From contig CAWFEX010000014.1 in the NCBI GenBank assembly GCA_963814955.1, positions 156,394 through 220,393 of the forward strand: a stretch of 64,000 bases of DNA. The letters are read 5' to 3'. This DNA is from DATCJA01 sp963814955. Lineage in GTDB: Bacteria; Acidobacteriota; Vicinamibacteria; Vicinamibacterales; UBA2999. Under the pieces are notes generated by a model. It ran no database searches. It worked only from the letters and a program-made list of their open reading frames with translations, and was not told the origin of the DNA. Positions within the stretch are counted from its first letter, which is position 1, and every line of letters begins with the position of its first letter. Shown here piece by piece: positions 27,251 to 36,650 of this stretch. The translations under genes were made by a program, and so were the position numbers.

Positions 27251-28520
27251 TCAGTTCGTGCCTACCGTGAAACGCAACTCCTGTCCCGCCACCTTCGACG
27301 GGTCGGCATTCGGCCTGGGCCGGAACTTCTGCACGCGTCCATTGAAGACTTCGGCAACGTACAGGTTGCCGTCCTGATCGGTCGTCAACTGATGCGGACC
27401 GTTGAACATTCCGGGCTGTCCGCCGCGCCCGCCCCAGCCATACAGGAAATGGCCATCCAAGGTCGTACTTGAGAATCCTGTTCGTCCCGCCGTCACCAAC
27501 CCACAGGTACTGATCGGTTGAGATGTAGTGGTAATACGGCGACGAATTGGTGCCCGTCGAAAACATGCTGAGGAATTTGCCGTCCAGATCGAAGATCTGG
27601 AACCTGCGGTGCGTCCGATCCACGACGAACAGCCGCTGGTCCTTGCTGATCGCGATGCTGTGCACCGTGTCGAACTCGTTCGGCCCGGGGTTGTTCGGAT
27701 CCTTCGGCGGGCCGCCCCAGTCCTTGATGAATTTGCCGTCGCGATCGAACTTTGCGACGCGGGTACCGCCGTAGCCATCGCTGATGAAGAACGTGCCATC
27801 GGGCAGCCAGTCGATGTCCGTGGGGCGATCGAACAGCTTGCCGGCGTCGCGCCCGCGCTGTCCGACCGTGCCGAGCGTCATCACGAGCTTGCCGTCGTGC
27901 GTGAACTTCCAGATGACGTGCTGCTGATCGTCGATGATCCAGACGTGCTTTTCCGCATCGTACGGATTCATCTTGATCTTGTGCGGACCGCGGCCGCACT
28001 TGTCCTGAGCGAACATCTTCTCCATGAACGGCCATTCGTCGACCAGCTTGCCGTCGCGATCCACGATGATCACGGAGTGATGCCACCGTCGCTCCCAACC
28101 GCGCTTCGCAACGGGCTCGCAGGTGGCGCTGAGCCCATCGGGGTTGCCCGTCGCATTGCCGCGAGTCGGCTGGAGCATGGCGTACGGCGTCCACGGCTTG
28201 GCGCCCTGGGGCAGCGGCAGCTCGCCGCGCTGGGCGATCCAGATCCGATCGGGCGTCTCCGCGAAAATGGCGCCAACCGATCCCCATGTCCATCCGTCGT
28301 GCTTCACTCCGTCAGGACCATCGGGCAGCGGCTGCGGCCAGTTCGCCACCGGCTCATAGGGGCCGAACTCGTCCTGTCCGCCAACCTCCTGCGGCGCAGT
28401 CTGCGCCGGAGCAGCTGCCGCCTGTGGCTCGCTCGATGGCGCGCTGCAGGCTGCGACGCCCACCGACACCGCGACGATTGCCATCAAGAGAAAAATGAGT
28501 GACCGCGTTCGTACGCGCAT
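27251..28520 (-). CDS. NHL-repeat beta-propeller lipoprotein, PAL-like, about 422 aa, one frameshift
   Basis: Second PAL-like propeller. The signal peptide ends in a lipobox-like VAACSAPSS, so it is probably lipid-anchored, unlike the soluble copy at 18483. Blades: 'GRGPHKIKMNPYDAEKHVWI', 'DDQQHVIWKFTHDGKLVMTL', 'DGYGGTRVAKFDRDGKFIKD', 'TVHSIAISKDQRLFVVDRTH' and 'GPHQLTTDQDGNLYVAEVF'. The three blade-start histidines (GPHK, VHS, GPHQ) again match the PAL zinc triad. A break near 27465 (CTTGGATGG, one extra G) is fixed by one deletion to give YDLDGHFLYGWGGRGG, and the true end is 27251. AGGAGGAATC precedes the ATG. It lies between DUF6152 copy 3 and receptor 3. Confidence 0.83.
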
Positions 28521-28554
28521 TTGTGATTCCTCCTTTTACCGTGTGTCCCGTCTC

Positions 28555-28672
28555 GGCGGGTCCGCTTCCGCCTCCGCAAGGTCGGGTCGCAATGCGACCC
28601 GACAAGCCAGCGCTGACTAGACGGTCCGCTTCGGCGGACCGTCCCGGCGGACAAGCGGCGACCCCGCCCTAC
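28555..28672. repeat. Degenerate multi-hairpin REP-like block
   Basis: Several stems (GTCGGGTCGC/GCGACCCGAC; GGTCCGC/GCGGACC) end in CTAC. The complement of that CTAC supplies the TAG stop of the neighbouring DUF6152 gene. Confidence 0.6.
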
Positions 28673-29076
28673 TTGTCCCCAGGCGCGCCGGTACCAGCGG
28701 ACCCGAGGAACAGTTTCTTTCCCTCAGGGAGCGTCACGTCCCGCCCGTTGGCCCGCCGCGAACCGTCCCGCGCCTGATAACCGTCAACCACGACCACCAT
28801 GCCGGGCTTCACCGTGTTCTTGTTGATTCCCCGCCTGAACAAACTGTTTGGAGATCCCGCCTCAATCATCCAGTTCTCAACAGTGCCATCCGGTTTCTTG
28901 ACCTCCACGTGCATCCACGAGTGAGGGTTGATCCACTCCATCTTGGTGACCGTCCCTGTGAACTTGACCGGCTTCCGCGCGTCAAATTCCGAAGCGAAGG
29001 CGTGATGGGCCCTCACCGGCGCCACGGCCGCACCGAGAACGATACCTGCCATAACCAGGATGACTGTGATTCGCAT
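28669..29076 (-). CDS. DUF6152 family secreted protein, 135 aa (copy 3)
   Basis: Start at 29076 (MRITVILVMAGIVLG..., GGAGGTAA upstream) rather than the longer frame. The signal peptide ends APVRA and the mature protein begins HHAFASEFDARKPVKF. It shares with copies 2 and 4 'GTVTKMEWINPHSWMHVEV', 'KKPDGTVENWMIEAGSPN', 'LFRRGINKNTVKPG', 'DGYQARDGSRRANGRDVTLP' and 'LFLGSAGTGAPG'. No known function. It is 13 bp downstream of a class II WEG gene, clearly in one transcript. Its TAG stop is formed by the GTAG foot of a REP-like element, which may have set the present C-terminus. Confidence 0.87.
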   Translation of the reverse strand: MRITVILVMAGIVLGAAVAPVRAHHAFASEFDARKPVKFTGTVTKMEWINPHSWMHVEVKKPDGTVENWMIEAGSPNSLFRRGINKNTVKPGMVVVVDGYQARDGSRRANGRDVTLPEGKKLFLGSAGTGAPGDK

Positions 29077-29089
29077 CGGATTACCTCCG

Positions 29090-30205
29090 TTAACCCTCAC
29101 CCTGAACTGCGCGAGCCTCGGGGGCGTTCGGGTCGAACTTCTCTCCCCTTTTCTCACGTTCCCGGGCTCCATGCAGCCAGTGGTACATGTCGTAGTTCAA
29201 TTCCTGGCACTGGTATTCGTAGATCTGCTCGTTCGTCTTGTTCCACGGCACCATGATCGTGAAGGGCCGCGTCCACGTTTCCGGATCCTCAATCGTCACC
29301 TGGTAACTGATTTCGTCGGGACCGACGCGAGTGAATCGCTCGACCAGGCGGTATGTCTTCGGGTTGGCGTTTCCATACACGACGCCGGTTCGGCCGACAT
29401 CGGCGGATGACAGGAAGTTGCGCGTCTCAACCACGAGCGTGTTGCCCTCCCATCGTCCGCGCGGATCGCCGAGCCATGTTTCAACGTTGTCGGGCAGCGC
29501 CGGTCGTCCATCGACGGGAATCACCCGGGCAAAGTGGATCATCTCGGAATAGATGACGACGACGCCGGGCGCCTGAAAGATTTGCGCCATGTTGTTGTAG
29601 ATGGCCGGCAGGTACGGATGCCCGCCGCCCTCGTTCCGGCGCCTGATGATGCACCGGTTGCCCACGTCCATGTCGCGGTAGCTCTCCTGGAACCCGGCAT
29701 TGAACCGGCGCGTCGACAACTCCGCTTCCGCCTGCGCCCTGCGATCCTCGTCGGTGAGCGGACGCTCGACGCGCGGAGGGATTCTGCCATCGGGCGGATC
29801 GATGAGGAGCGACGTTCGTTTGTCCGCCGTCAGCCGCATCCGATTGGGGTCCATCCAGATTTCGTTGTAAGACCGCGAGACATCGGCCTGGGCTCCGCCG
29901 TCGCGGCGATCGCGATCCAGCCTGGAGGCAATGTCTTCCTGGAGGTCCTCGGCTTCTGAGTCGGTCAGGACCTGCTTGCCGGCCACCTGCTGGGGTCTTT
30001 GCAGTGGCGTGCTCGTCCCGTAGTTGTAGATGCCCTGAAGATCGGGGTCGCCCCAGGGTGTGCGGGGTGGTGTCCACGACTCGGCCGCCGCATCGGTGCC
30101 TCCGAGAGCCGAGAGCGCCCGCGTGACCTGCCCGCGCGCGGTGAGAAGTACGACTGCCACGAGCACGACGACGAGAACGCCGAGCGGAATCAGGAGTCGT
30201 TTCAT
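29090..30205 (-). CDS. Secreted WEG-family protein, class II, 371 aa
   Basis: Intact class II paralogue, used here to repair the copy at 11379. A short signal peptide (1-23) is followed by 'TPWGDPDLQGIYNYGTSTPL', 'DRRDGGAQADVSRSYNEIWM', 'SLLIDPPDGRIPPRVERPLT', 'FQAPGVVVIYSEMIHFARVI', 'GDPRGRWEGNTLVVETRNFL', 'YQVTIEDPETWTRPFTIMV' and 'YQCQELNYDMYHWLHGARER'. The Cys-x-Glu of CQELNY corresponds to the CHExNYG box of class I. 'NRCIIRRRNEGG' carries the mid-protein Cys. Function unknown. Only 19 bp separate it from the upstream class IV gene and 13 bp from the downstream DUF6152 gene, the tightest example of the IV - II - DUF6152 unit. Confidence 0.85.
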   Translation of the reverse strand: MKRLLIPLGVLVVVLVAVVLLTARGQVTRALSALGGTDAAAESWTPPRTPWGDPDLQGIYNYGTSTPLQRPQQVAGKQVLTDSEAEDLQEDIASRLDRDRRDGGAQADVSRSYNEIWMDPNRMRLTADKRTSLLIDPPDGRIPPRVERPLTDEDRRAQAEAELSTRRFNAGFQESYRDMDVGNRCIIRRRNEGGGHPYLPAIYNNMAQIFQAPGVVVIYSEMIHFARVIPVDGRPALPDNVETWLGDPRGRWEGNTLVVETRNFLSSADVGRTGVVYGNANPKTYRLVERFTRVGPDEISYQVTIEDPETWTRPFTIMVPWNKTNEQIYEYQCQELNYDMYHWLHGAREREKRGEKFDPNAPEARAVQGEG

Positions 30206-30224
30206 TGATGATCTCAGCCTCGGG

Positions 30225-31121
30225 TTAGCTGGTTGATTTCTTCGTAAACCGTCCGTACAACAACTCTTCGACGAACGGCTGGCACTTGAACTCCATCAAC
30301 TGAACGTTGGGCTCCATCCGGCGATACAACGGAAAGCTCACCTTCCACGGACGCGTGAAGACTTTCGGGTCCTCGACGGTTGCCTCGTACCACAGGTGAT
30401 ATGGACTGACCGCCCTGATGCGTTCGACCACGTGGGCTGCGTCGCTGTAGAAGTTGCCGGCCCGATCGAACCAGTTCTTCTCGTTCAGCCCGGTCACGTC
30501 GATCACGAGGGTGTCATCTTCCCACCGGCCGCGCGACCAACCCATGAAGAATGTATTGTCGACCGGGGACTCTTCCTCCCAGTTCATCCGCACGATGCGC
30601 GTGCTGCCGTTGAACTCGTGGGTGATCAGAATGGCTTCGGGAGTCTGAACGATCTGGAAGGGATACGGCATGTACATCGAGCGGGGCACCCCGGGCATCC
30701 AGCATTTGAGCTCGGGATCACCACGCGCTGGCTCGATGCCGTCTCCTGGTATCGACACATTCGTCCGGTTGTCGAAGTTCGCCTTCCGTCTCGCCAGCGC
30801 TTCCGGCCGATACGGGATGACGCCACCCTCGATGACGCTCTGCCCGCCCGGCTGCGCACCCCACGCACCCGTGAGCTCAGAGTATGCGCCCGCTCTCGCC
30901 GAATGCGCCTCCAAATCCCAATTGGCGGTCGTCAGGCTCTGCCAGATGCCGTTTAGATCCGGCTTTCCGTCCGCCGTCCGCGGCGGCGTATATGCCGCGA
31001 ATTGGCCGGGAGTCGTCACCTGAGCGACCGCGGGACTTTGCAGCCGCATCACGAGCCAGACGGCAGCCACGGCAGCGGCTGCCACCACCGCAACGATTAC
31101 TGCGTTCGACCGGTTTCGCAT
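30225..31121 (-). CDS. Secreted WEG-family protein, class IV, 298 aa
   Basis: The signal peptide (1-34) is followed by 'DGKPDLNGIWQSLTTANWDL', 'GGVIPYRPEALARRKANFDN', 'DPELKCWMPGVPRSMYMPYP', 'FQIVQTPEAILITHEF', 'MGWSRGRWEDDTLVIDVTG' (note WED in place of WEG), 'WFDRAGNFYSDAAHVVERI', 'YEATVEDPKVFTRPWKVSF', 'YRRMEPNVQLMEFKCQPF' and 'ELLYGRFTKK'. It is the first gene of the compact run IV - II - DUF6152 - NHL - receptor 3. The WEG to WED change shows the Gly is not strictly required in class IV. Function unknown. Confidence 0.83.
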   Translation of the reverse strand: MRNRSNAVIVAVVAAAAVAAVWLVMRLQSPAVAQVTTPGQFAAYTPPRTADGKPDLNGIWQSLTTANWDLEAHSARAGAYSELTGAWGAQPGGQSVIEGGVIPYRPEALARRKANFDNRTNVSIPGDGIEPARGDPELKCWMPGVPRSMYMPYPFQIVQTPEAILITHEFNGSTRIVRMNWEEESPVDNTFFMGWSRGRWEDDTLVIDVTGLNEKNWFDRAGNFYSDAAHVVERIRAVSPYHLWYEATVEDPKVFTRPWKVSFPLYRRMEPNVQLMEFKCQPFVEELLYGRFTKKSTS

Positions 31122-31133
31122 TGAGGGCCCTTC

Positions 31134-31168
31134 GTACGTGGGCCGGGTGCCGCGAAGCGGGACCCGGC
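31134..31168. repeat. REP-like hairpin, stem GCCGGGT.CC/GG.ACCCGGC
   Basis: TACGTGGGCCGGGT, a short loop (GCCGCGAAGC) and GGGACCCGGC, between the MBL gene and the class IV gene. Confidence 0.6.
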
Positions 31169-31173
31169 ACCGA

Positions 31174-31975
31174 TTACTGCGTGCCTGCCGCCTTCGCGTA
31201 GAAGTTCAGAAGACGAACTTCGATCCCGCTGCCCTTCAGCGCTGCAGCGAATTCCTCCGTCTTCTGACCCATGTAGTGGTACGGAATCGCCACTCTCGGC
31301 TTGAAACCTTTCACGCACGCCGCGGCTTCTGCCGGTGTCATCGTGTAGGGCAGATTCATCGGAAGAAGCGCCACGTCAACATCCTTTACCCACTGCGCGA
31401 TGGCCGGAACGCATTCGGTGTCGCCTGCAACGTAGACCGAGCCAGCTTTCTTCTCCCGAACCACCGCCAGCTTGTCGGTGAACGCAATGTAGTAACCCTG
31501 TCCGCGACCCGAAGGGTGGTAGAGCTGGCCGGGAGCGGGGCCGCGCTGGAGGTTGTAGGCCGGCACGGAGATGACGGTCATGCCCGCAAGTGCCGTCTCG
31601 TTGGTTCGCATCGTGCGGTTGGTCATCACGGTGACGTCCGGGATTTGTTTCAGGTCGGCCACCGCCTGCGGGACGACAACCGGCGCACCCGGCTTGCGAA
31701 GCTTCGCGACAGCCGCCGCGTCAAGATGATCCTGGTGAATGTCGGTGACGAGGATGAAGGTCGGCCCGCTTGGCCCTCGACAGATCGGCCATGCCGCTCA
31801 CCGGATCGACGATGACGACCTTGTTACCCTGCTCGATCTGCACGCTGCCGTGTCCGAGGGCGGTGATCACGATCGGACCACCGCCAGCCTGAACGCTGGT
31901 CGTGGTGGGCATCTGTGCCTGTACGATCGACGCCGCGATCGCGAACGACAACGCCACGCTCAATCGGAGTCTCAT
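31174..31975 (-). CDS. Secreted metallo-beta-lactamase-fold protein (UlaG/UPF0173-like), about 266 aa, one frameshift
   Basis: A signal peptide (1-20) is followed by 'IVITALGHGSVQIEQGNKVV', 'VDPVSGMADLSRAKRADLIL', the metal motif TDIHQDHLD (HxxDH form), 'TMRTNETALAGMTVISVPAY', 'GQGYYIAFTDKLAV', 'YVAGDTECVPAI' (GDT metal Asp) and 'PYHYMGQKTEEFAAAL' (final His). This order matches single-domain MBL proteins of the UlaG/UPF0173 type. A break near 31775 (one extra T in GACCTTCATC) is fixed by one deletion, giving ADLILVTDIHQDH. Substrate unknown. It lies between the FAH-family gene and the class IV gene on the same strand. Confidence 0.8.
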
Positions 31976-32062
31976 GTCCCCTCCCTCCTCGGCGGCGCCT
32001 CTATATGTCCGCTGCTGGTGGTCCCCTTTTGTCTGTCCTCCCGCGTCCTGCGGCTAGAAGCG

Positions 32063-32138
32063 GTTTCATAACCGACGTAGTGTCCGCCTTTAGGCGGACT
32101 TCAGGTCCGGCTAAAGCCGGACACTACGGTTATGAAAC
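32063..32138. repeat. Nested palindrome: TTTCATAACC arms around a double REP
   Basis: Outer arms GTTTCATAACCG / CGGTTATGAAAC enclose GTAGTGTCCGCC-stem, TTCAG and GTCCGGC-stem-CACTAC. A second element with the same outer arms but different inner stems lies at 43487-43550. It sits downstream of the FAH gene stop. Confidence 0.8.
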
Positions 32139-32154
32139 TTTCTCGCCTTGCTAG

Positions 32155-33303
32155 CTATTTGCTCGACACGGTCGGTTCGGCAATGACCGGATTGTTCAAC
32201 GCACCGATGCCTTCGATGTCGCACTTCGCCATATCGCCCGCCCGCATCCATCGCGGATCGGCGCGCTCGATGTTGGTGCCGGCCGGGCTGCCGCCCGCGA
32301 TGACGTCGCCGGGATTGAGCGTCACGATATTCGACGCAAACGACAGCAGCTCGAAGATGTTGTGGCTCATGCGATTGGTGTTCGAATCCTGCATCACCAT
32401 ACCGTTCAACGACATCGTGTGGCGGGTATTCATCGGATCCTTGAAGAACTCCTTCGGCACGATGAATGGGCCCAGCGGGCCGAACGTGTCGTGGTTCTTT
32501 CCAATGAACCAATCCGAGCCACCCATCTTCCGATCGCCGCGGCCGCCACGATCGGACACGTCGTGATGCGCGGTGTAACCGAAGATGTAGTCTGCCGCGC
32601 GCGCCGTCGCGACGTACTTCGCCGGCCGGCCGATGACGACCGCGAACTCACACTCGAAGTCGATGTTGGTGCGCCCCCTCGGCATGACGATGGAGTCGGT
32701 CGCACCGATGATGACTGTTGGGAGCTTCTGGAAGAGGTACGGGTTATCCCGCGTGTCGTTCGCCTGACGATCCCAGATGCCGGGCGCCGACGTCGCTGCG
32801 GGCGCCGGGCCACGTCCGGGCGCCGCTGCCGGTGCCGCGCCGCGGGCGCCGGCTCCGCGCGCCTGATTCGCGGCGATGCCTTGTTCGTGCTCGACGTAGT
32901 TGCCACCGGCGTTCAGCTGTACTGACGGCCGCACCGGAGGAAGAACTTTCACCGCGCTCAGCGGCACCGCGTACGCAGGCGGTGTTGCCGCACTCGACAC
33001 GACCTTCGCAATGGCGCCCAGCCGCTGCCTCCATTCGGCATCGTAGCGGGCGATCAATTGCTTCATATCCGTCGGCGGTGTCAGCCGCGCTGCCGAGCTG
33101 TTGCTCATTTCGAACGCGGCGTTCGCCCTGGCGATATCGACCACCTGTGTGTCGCGGAGCACCAAGGCAAGGAATGTCCGGCCGTTCTGGTCGACCGTTC
33201 CTAACTTGAATGGGACGGCGGCACCGGTCTGCGCGGCCACGCGAATAACCAAAGCGAAGGCGATCGAAAACGCGAGAGCTACAACCATCCGCCTGGGAGC
33301 CAT
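32155..33303 (-). CDS. Fumarylacetoacetate hydrolase-family protein with signal peptide, 382 aa
   Basis: Start at 33303 (MAPRRMVVALAFSIAFAL..., TGGAGGTG upstream) gives an N-terminal signal peptide, unusual because FAH-fold enzymes (C-C bond hydrolases, decarboxylases and isomerases of aromatic catabolism) are normally cytosolic. FAH-fold motifs: 'PTVIIGATDSIVMPRGRTNI' with 'DFECEFAVVIGRPAKYV' (acidic metal ligands), 'YIFGYTAHHDVSDRGGRGDR', 'DTFGPLGPFIVPKEFF' and 'LNPGDVIAGGSPAGTN'. An Ala/Gly/Pro/Arg-rich insert lies near residues 165-185. It is divergent from receptor 4, with 175 bp between the starts. Probable role: ring-cleavage product hydrolysis in the periplasm (inference). Confidence 0.85.
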   Translation of the reverse strand: MAPRRMVVALAFSIAFALVIRVAAQTGAAVPFKLGTVDQNGRTFLALVLRDTQVVDIARANAAFEMSNSSAARLTPPTDMKQLIARYDAEWRQRLGAIAKVVSSAATPPAYAVPLSAVKVLPPVRPSVQLNAGGNYVEHEQGIAANQARGAGARGAAPAAAPGRGPAPAATSAPGIWDRQANDTRDNPYLFQKLPTVIIGATDSIVMPRGRTNIDFECEFAVVIGRPAKYVATARAADYIFGYTAHHDVSDRGGRGDRKMGGSDWFIGKNHDTFGPLGPFIVPKEFFKDPMNTRHTMSLNGMVMQDSNTNRMSHNIFELLSFASNIVTLNPGDVIAGGSPAGTNIERADPRWMRAGDMAKCDIEGIGALNNPVIAEPTVSSK

Positions 33304-33373
33304 GTCCACCTCCACGGTTGCCGAAATATTAAGGCGCCAGAGGGCCGGTATTCTACACCCGCCCACTGGCGGC

Positions 33374-33403
33374 TTGCTGCCTGGTGACAGACGGCGTTAG
33401 AAT
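33374..33403 (+). promoter_or_regulatory. Possible sigma70-type promoter for receptor 4
   Basis: TTGCTG (33374-33379) and TAGAAT (33398-33403) are spaced by 18 bp, about 75 bp upstream of the receptor 4 ATG. It is the only plausible -35/-10 pair noticed in the divergent intergenic region. Unconfirmed. Confidence 0.3.
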
Positions 33404-33477
33404 CGCCCACTTTCATCCTCTGGGAAATACCTTTTTTCCGTCGGACCTCTTCGCACTCTTAAACAAGGGAGGTCGTA

Positions 33478-36435
33478 ATGCGATCGGTGTCGATTCAGCG
33501 GCTCCTGACCCTCGTGGTGATCCTTGTCATGCCCGTGGCTGCCTACGCTCAGGAGGCCACGTTCACGGGCTCGGTCACCGACTCCACTGGCGCCGTCCTG
33601 CCAGGGGTAACCATCACCGCAGTCAATGAAGCAAGCGGCAACACCTTTACCGCCGTCACCGACGAACGGGGCGACTTCAGGCTGCCGGTGCGGGTCGGCA
33701 CCTACAGGATCACGTCAGAGTTGTCGGGATTCACGACCGTGAATCGAACTCTGCAAATCCTCATTGGACAGGACGTCGCCGTCAACGTTCAGATGGCGCC
33801 ATCAACCGTGCAGGAAACCGTCACCGTCACGGGCGAGGCGCCGCTGGTCGATACGACAACGTCGACGGTCGGCGCGAATATCGATCCGCGGCAGGTGGAA
33901 GCTCTGCCCCTCAACGGTCGGAACTGGATGGACTTGACGCTGCTGGCGCCGGGCGCGCGCCGGAACGAAGGCGGCGGCATGGCCCAGTTCCGCCAGGGCT
34001 ACTCCCAGACCAACGTCGACGGCCAGCAGCTCACGATCAACTACCACTCGCAGACCGACACCGAGCAGCCCGGCTTCAGCCGCGATGCCATCGCGGAATT
34101 CGAAGTGGTCGCCAACCGGTTCGACGCGACGCAGGGGCGCTCGCAGGGCATGGTCGTCAATGCCGTCACCAAATCAGGGACGAACAGCTTTGCGGGAACG
34201 CTCGGCGGCTACTTCAGGCACGACAAGCTCAACGCAAAGGACTTCATCACCGATCGGGTGCTGCCCTACTCGAACCAGCAGGTGAGCACGACGTTCGGCG
34301 GGCCGATCCGACGAGATCGCGTCCACTTCTTCGGCGCCTATGAATACGAGCGGGAGCCGAAGACTTACACCTTCACCAGTCCGTACCCGAGCTTCAATAT
34401 CGACCAGGAGTTCCCGACGAAGATGCACAAGGTCCTCGGTCGATTGGACTATCAGTTCACGCCCCAGACGCGATTGTCAGGGCGCTTCTCGTACTTCAAC
34501 AACATCTTCTTTGCAGGCGGCGGCGCCACGCAGCACCCGTCGGCCGCGGGCACGCGTGAGCGCAAGACGCCGCAGTACAGCGCCACGCTGACGCAGGTGC
34601 TCAGCGGCAGACGCGGTAAACGAAATCCGCGCCGGCGGCACCAACTACGAGCGGCTCGACCAGCCGACGGTACGCTGGAAGGGCGGACCGTTTCCGTATC
34701 ACCCGGTCGGCTCGGGGAATTCGCCGGTGATCCAGCTTGCGGGTTACAGCATCGGCGCCAATACGCTGAATATCTTTCAGCACACGCAGTCCCTTCGCGA
34801 CGATTACACGACCTCGTACGACTTGGGCGGACGCCACGACGTGAAGCTGGGCGGCGAATACTTCCGCTTCCAGGCCGATTTCAGGTGGTGCAACCGGTGC
34901 ATGGGCGAGATTAACGCGCGGATGGGCGCCGTGCCCGCGGCTACGCTCCAGGCGCTGTTCCCCGTTTGGAACGATGCCTCGACCTGGAATCTGCAGCCCC
35001 TGTTGCCTTACACGACCGAGGTGCTCCACGCCGTATCGGATACGGAACACCGTTACAACATTGTTCGTCACCTCTTCGGTGGCTGGGTCCAGGATGACTG
35101 GAGGATGAACGACCGTTTGACGTTGAATCTCGGCGTGCGGTACCACTGGGACTCCGACGCACATTCGGAGAAGCTGGAACTTCGGCCGTTCCTGCCGGGC
35201 AACCAACCGCACGACAACAACAACGTCGCGCCACGGATGGGGCTCAATTTCCGCCTCAACGACCGTACGGTGTTGCGCGGCGGATATGGGCTCTTCTTCG
35301 CGTTCTCGCCGAATGACGGAGTGCAGCAAAGTTATTCGATGGTGCATCGGTTCGAGTATCAGATCGCCAAGGACACTCGTCCAGACTTTATCCCGAACTG
35401 GTTCGGACCAGGAGCGAGCGGCGAGGGTGAGTTTGGCGGGCCTCGGCCGAGCTGGGAGGCCTCGTTGGCGCGGGCGTGTGACATCAACAACGTGCCGGGT
35501 TGTGTCCGGCGAGCGATCGCCCAGGAGATCAATTACCCGGGTCGCCGGACGCCTTACAGCCATCAGGCGTCGGCCGGTGTCCAGCATCAGTTCGGCGACA
35601 CGATGTCATTCGAGGCAAACTACGTGTACACGTCGGGACACCTCGAGGAAACCGTACACAACGCGAACCTGAGCTACAACCCCGCTGACTGGCGCGAACT
35701 ACAACTTCAATGACTTCAGCCGCCGGCCGTTTCCCGACTGGGGTGTCGTGCTCCTCGAGTACCTCGAGGGGTACTCGAAATATCACGGTACCGATCTGAC
35801 CTTCACGAAGCGGTTCAGCAACCGCTGGCAGGCGACCGCCACCTACACGCTCGGCTTCTTCAAGGACGGGCTGCCCGTACGGCCGCAGTGGTACCTCGAT
35901 TCCAATGGCATCATGGCGCGGCGCGACGTCGGGTTCCCGCTGGCGCCCGACATGGGTGGAGATTACAGCTATGCTGGCGCGTTCTTCGCGGGAGGGGCAG
36001 GTGCCGCGGGCGACCAGCGCCACCGGGCCGTCCTCAACGGCGTCTGGGATGTTGGTCTGGGGGTTCAGGTAAGCGGCATCTACTTCTACGGATCAGGCGA
36101 ACGGTTCGCCACCAACACCGGCGTCGACCGCCGCGGAGAGGGGGTCAACGCGGCCTCAGAGCTTCGGCTGCGCGCCGACGGAACTATTGTTCCGCGTGCG
36201 GGCATCGTCGGCGAGCCGATTCATCGCTTCGACATGCGACTGCAGAAGCGGGTTTCGCTCGGTCCGCGCGTCACGGTCGACGGATTGTTCGAGGTGTACA
36301 ACCTCTTCAACCATGAAAACTTCGGGTCGTACACGACCGTCGAGAGCAACGCGCAGTACGGCAACCCGTCGTACAACCGCTAGCCTCTCGTATCAACCGC
36401 GGATGCTGCAGCTGGGATTCCGGCTGGCGTTCTAG
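33478..36435 (+). CDS. TonB-dependent receptor, Oar-like, about 985 aa (receptor 4, three frameshifts)
   Basis: A diverged receptor. The signal peptide (1-24) is followed by a carboxypeptidase regulatory-like domain ('EATFTGSVTDSTGAVLPGVT'), plug ('STVQETVTVTGEAPLVDTTT', 'RQVEALPLNGRNWMDLTLLA', 'RDAIAEFEVVANRFDATQGR') and barrel ('GGPIRRDRVHFFGAYEYER', 'WVQDDWRMNDRLTLNLGVRY'). Breaks near 34606, 35693 and 36379 each vanish on removal of one base (repaired VLSADAVNEIRAGG, WRNYNFNDF and NASLSYQPRM). The last repair moves the C-terminus to 36435, ending in Phe (GFRLAF) as expected for a barrel. It starts ATG after GGGAGG. The 'LPLNGRN' plug motif places it in a different receptor subgroup from copies 1-3. 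Confidence 0.85.
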
Positions 36436-36449
36436 AGAGAAACGCGTAA

Positions 36450-36539
36450 GGCAAAAGTCAAAAGGGAAAAGTCAAAAGTAGGCCGGGTCCTTTTGGACCC
36501 GGCGATCACCTCAAGGCGGGTCCAGAAGGACCCGCGTAC
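36450..36539. repeat. AAAAGTC heptamer array joined to a double REP-like element
   Basis: Tandem AAAAGTC units run directly into GTAG, stem GCCGGGTCC/GGACCCGGC, spacer GATCACCTCAA, then stem GCGGGTCC/GGACCCGC. It lies downstream of receptor 4. Confidence 0.7.
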
Positions 36540-36600
36540 TCGTGTATTCCAGCGTGCGCTCCTGCGCGTCCAGGAGTATCCTTTCGCCAGCCGACGTCCG

Positions 36601-36625
36601 TAGAGCGCACGCTTTAGCGTGCGCG
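36601..36625. repeat. REP-like hairpin, stem GCGCACGC/GCGTGCGC
   Basis: GTAGAGCGCACGC-TTTA-GCGTGCGCG form, preceded at about 36547 by a partial inverted copy (CAGCGTGCGCTC). It lies just upstream of the class III gene start. Confidence 0.7.
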
Positions 36626-36650
36626 TGAACCGGTGAACGAGGTGTATCCG

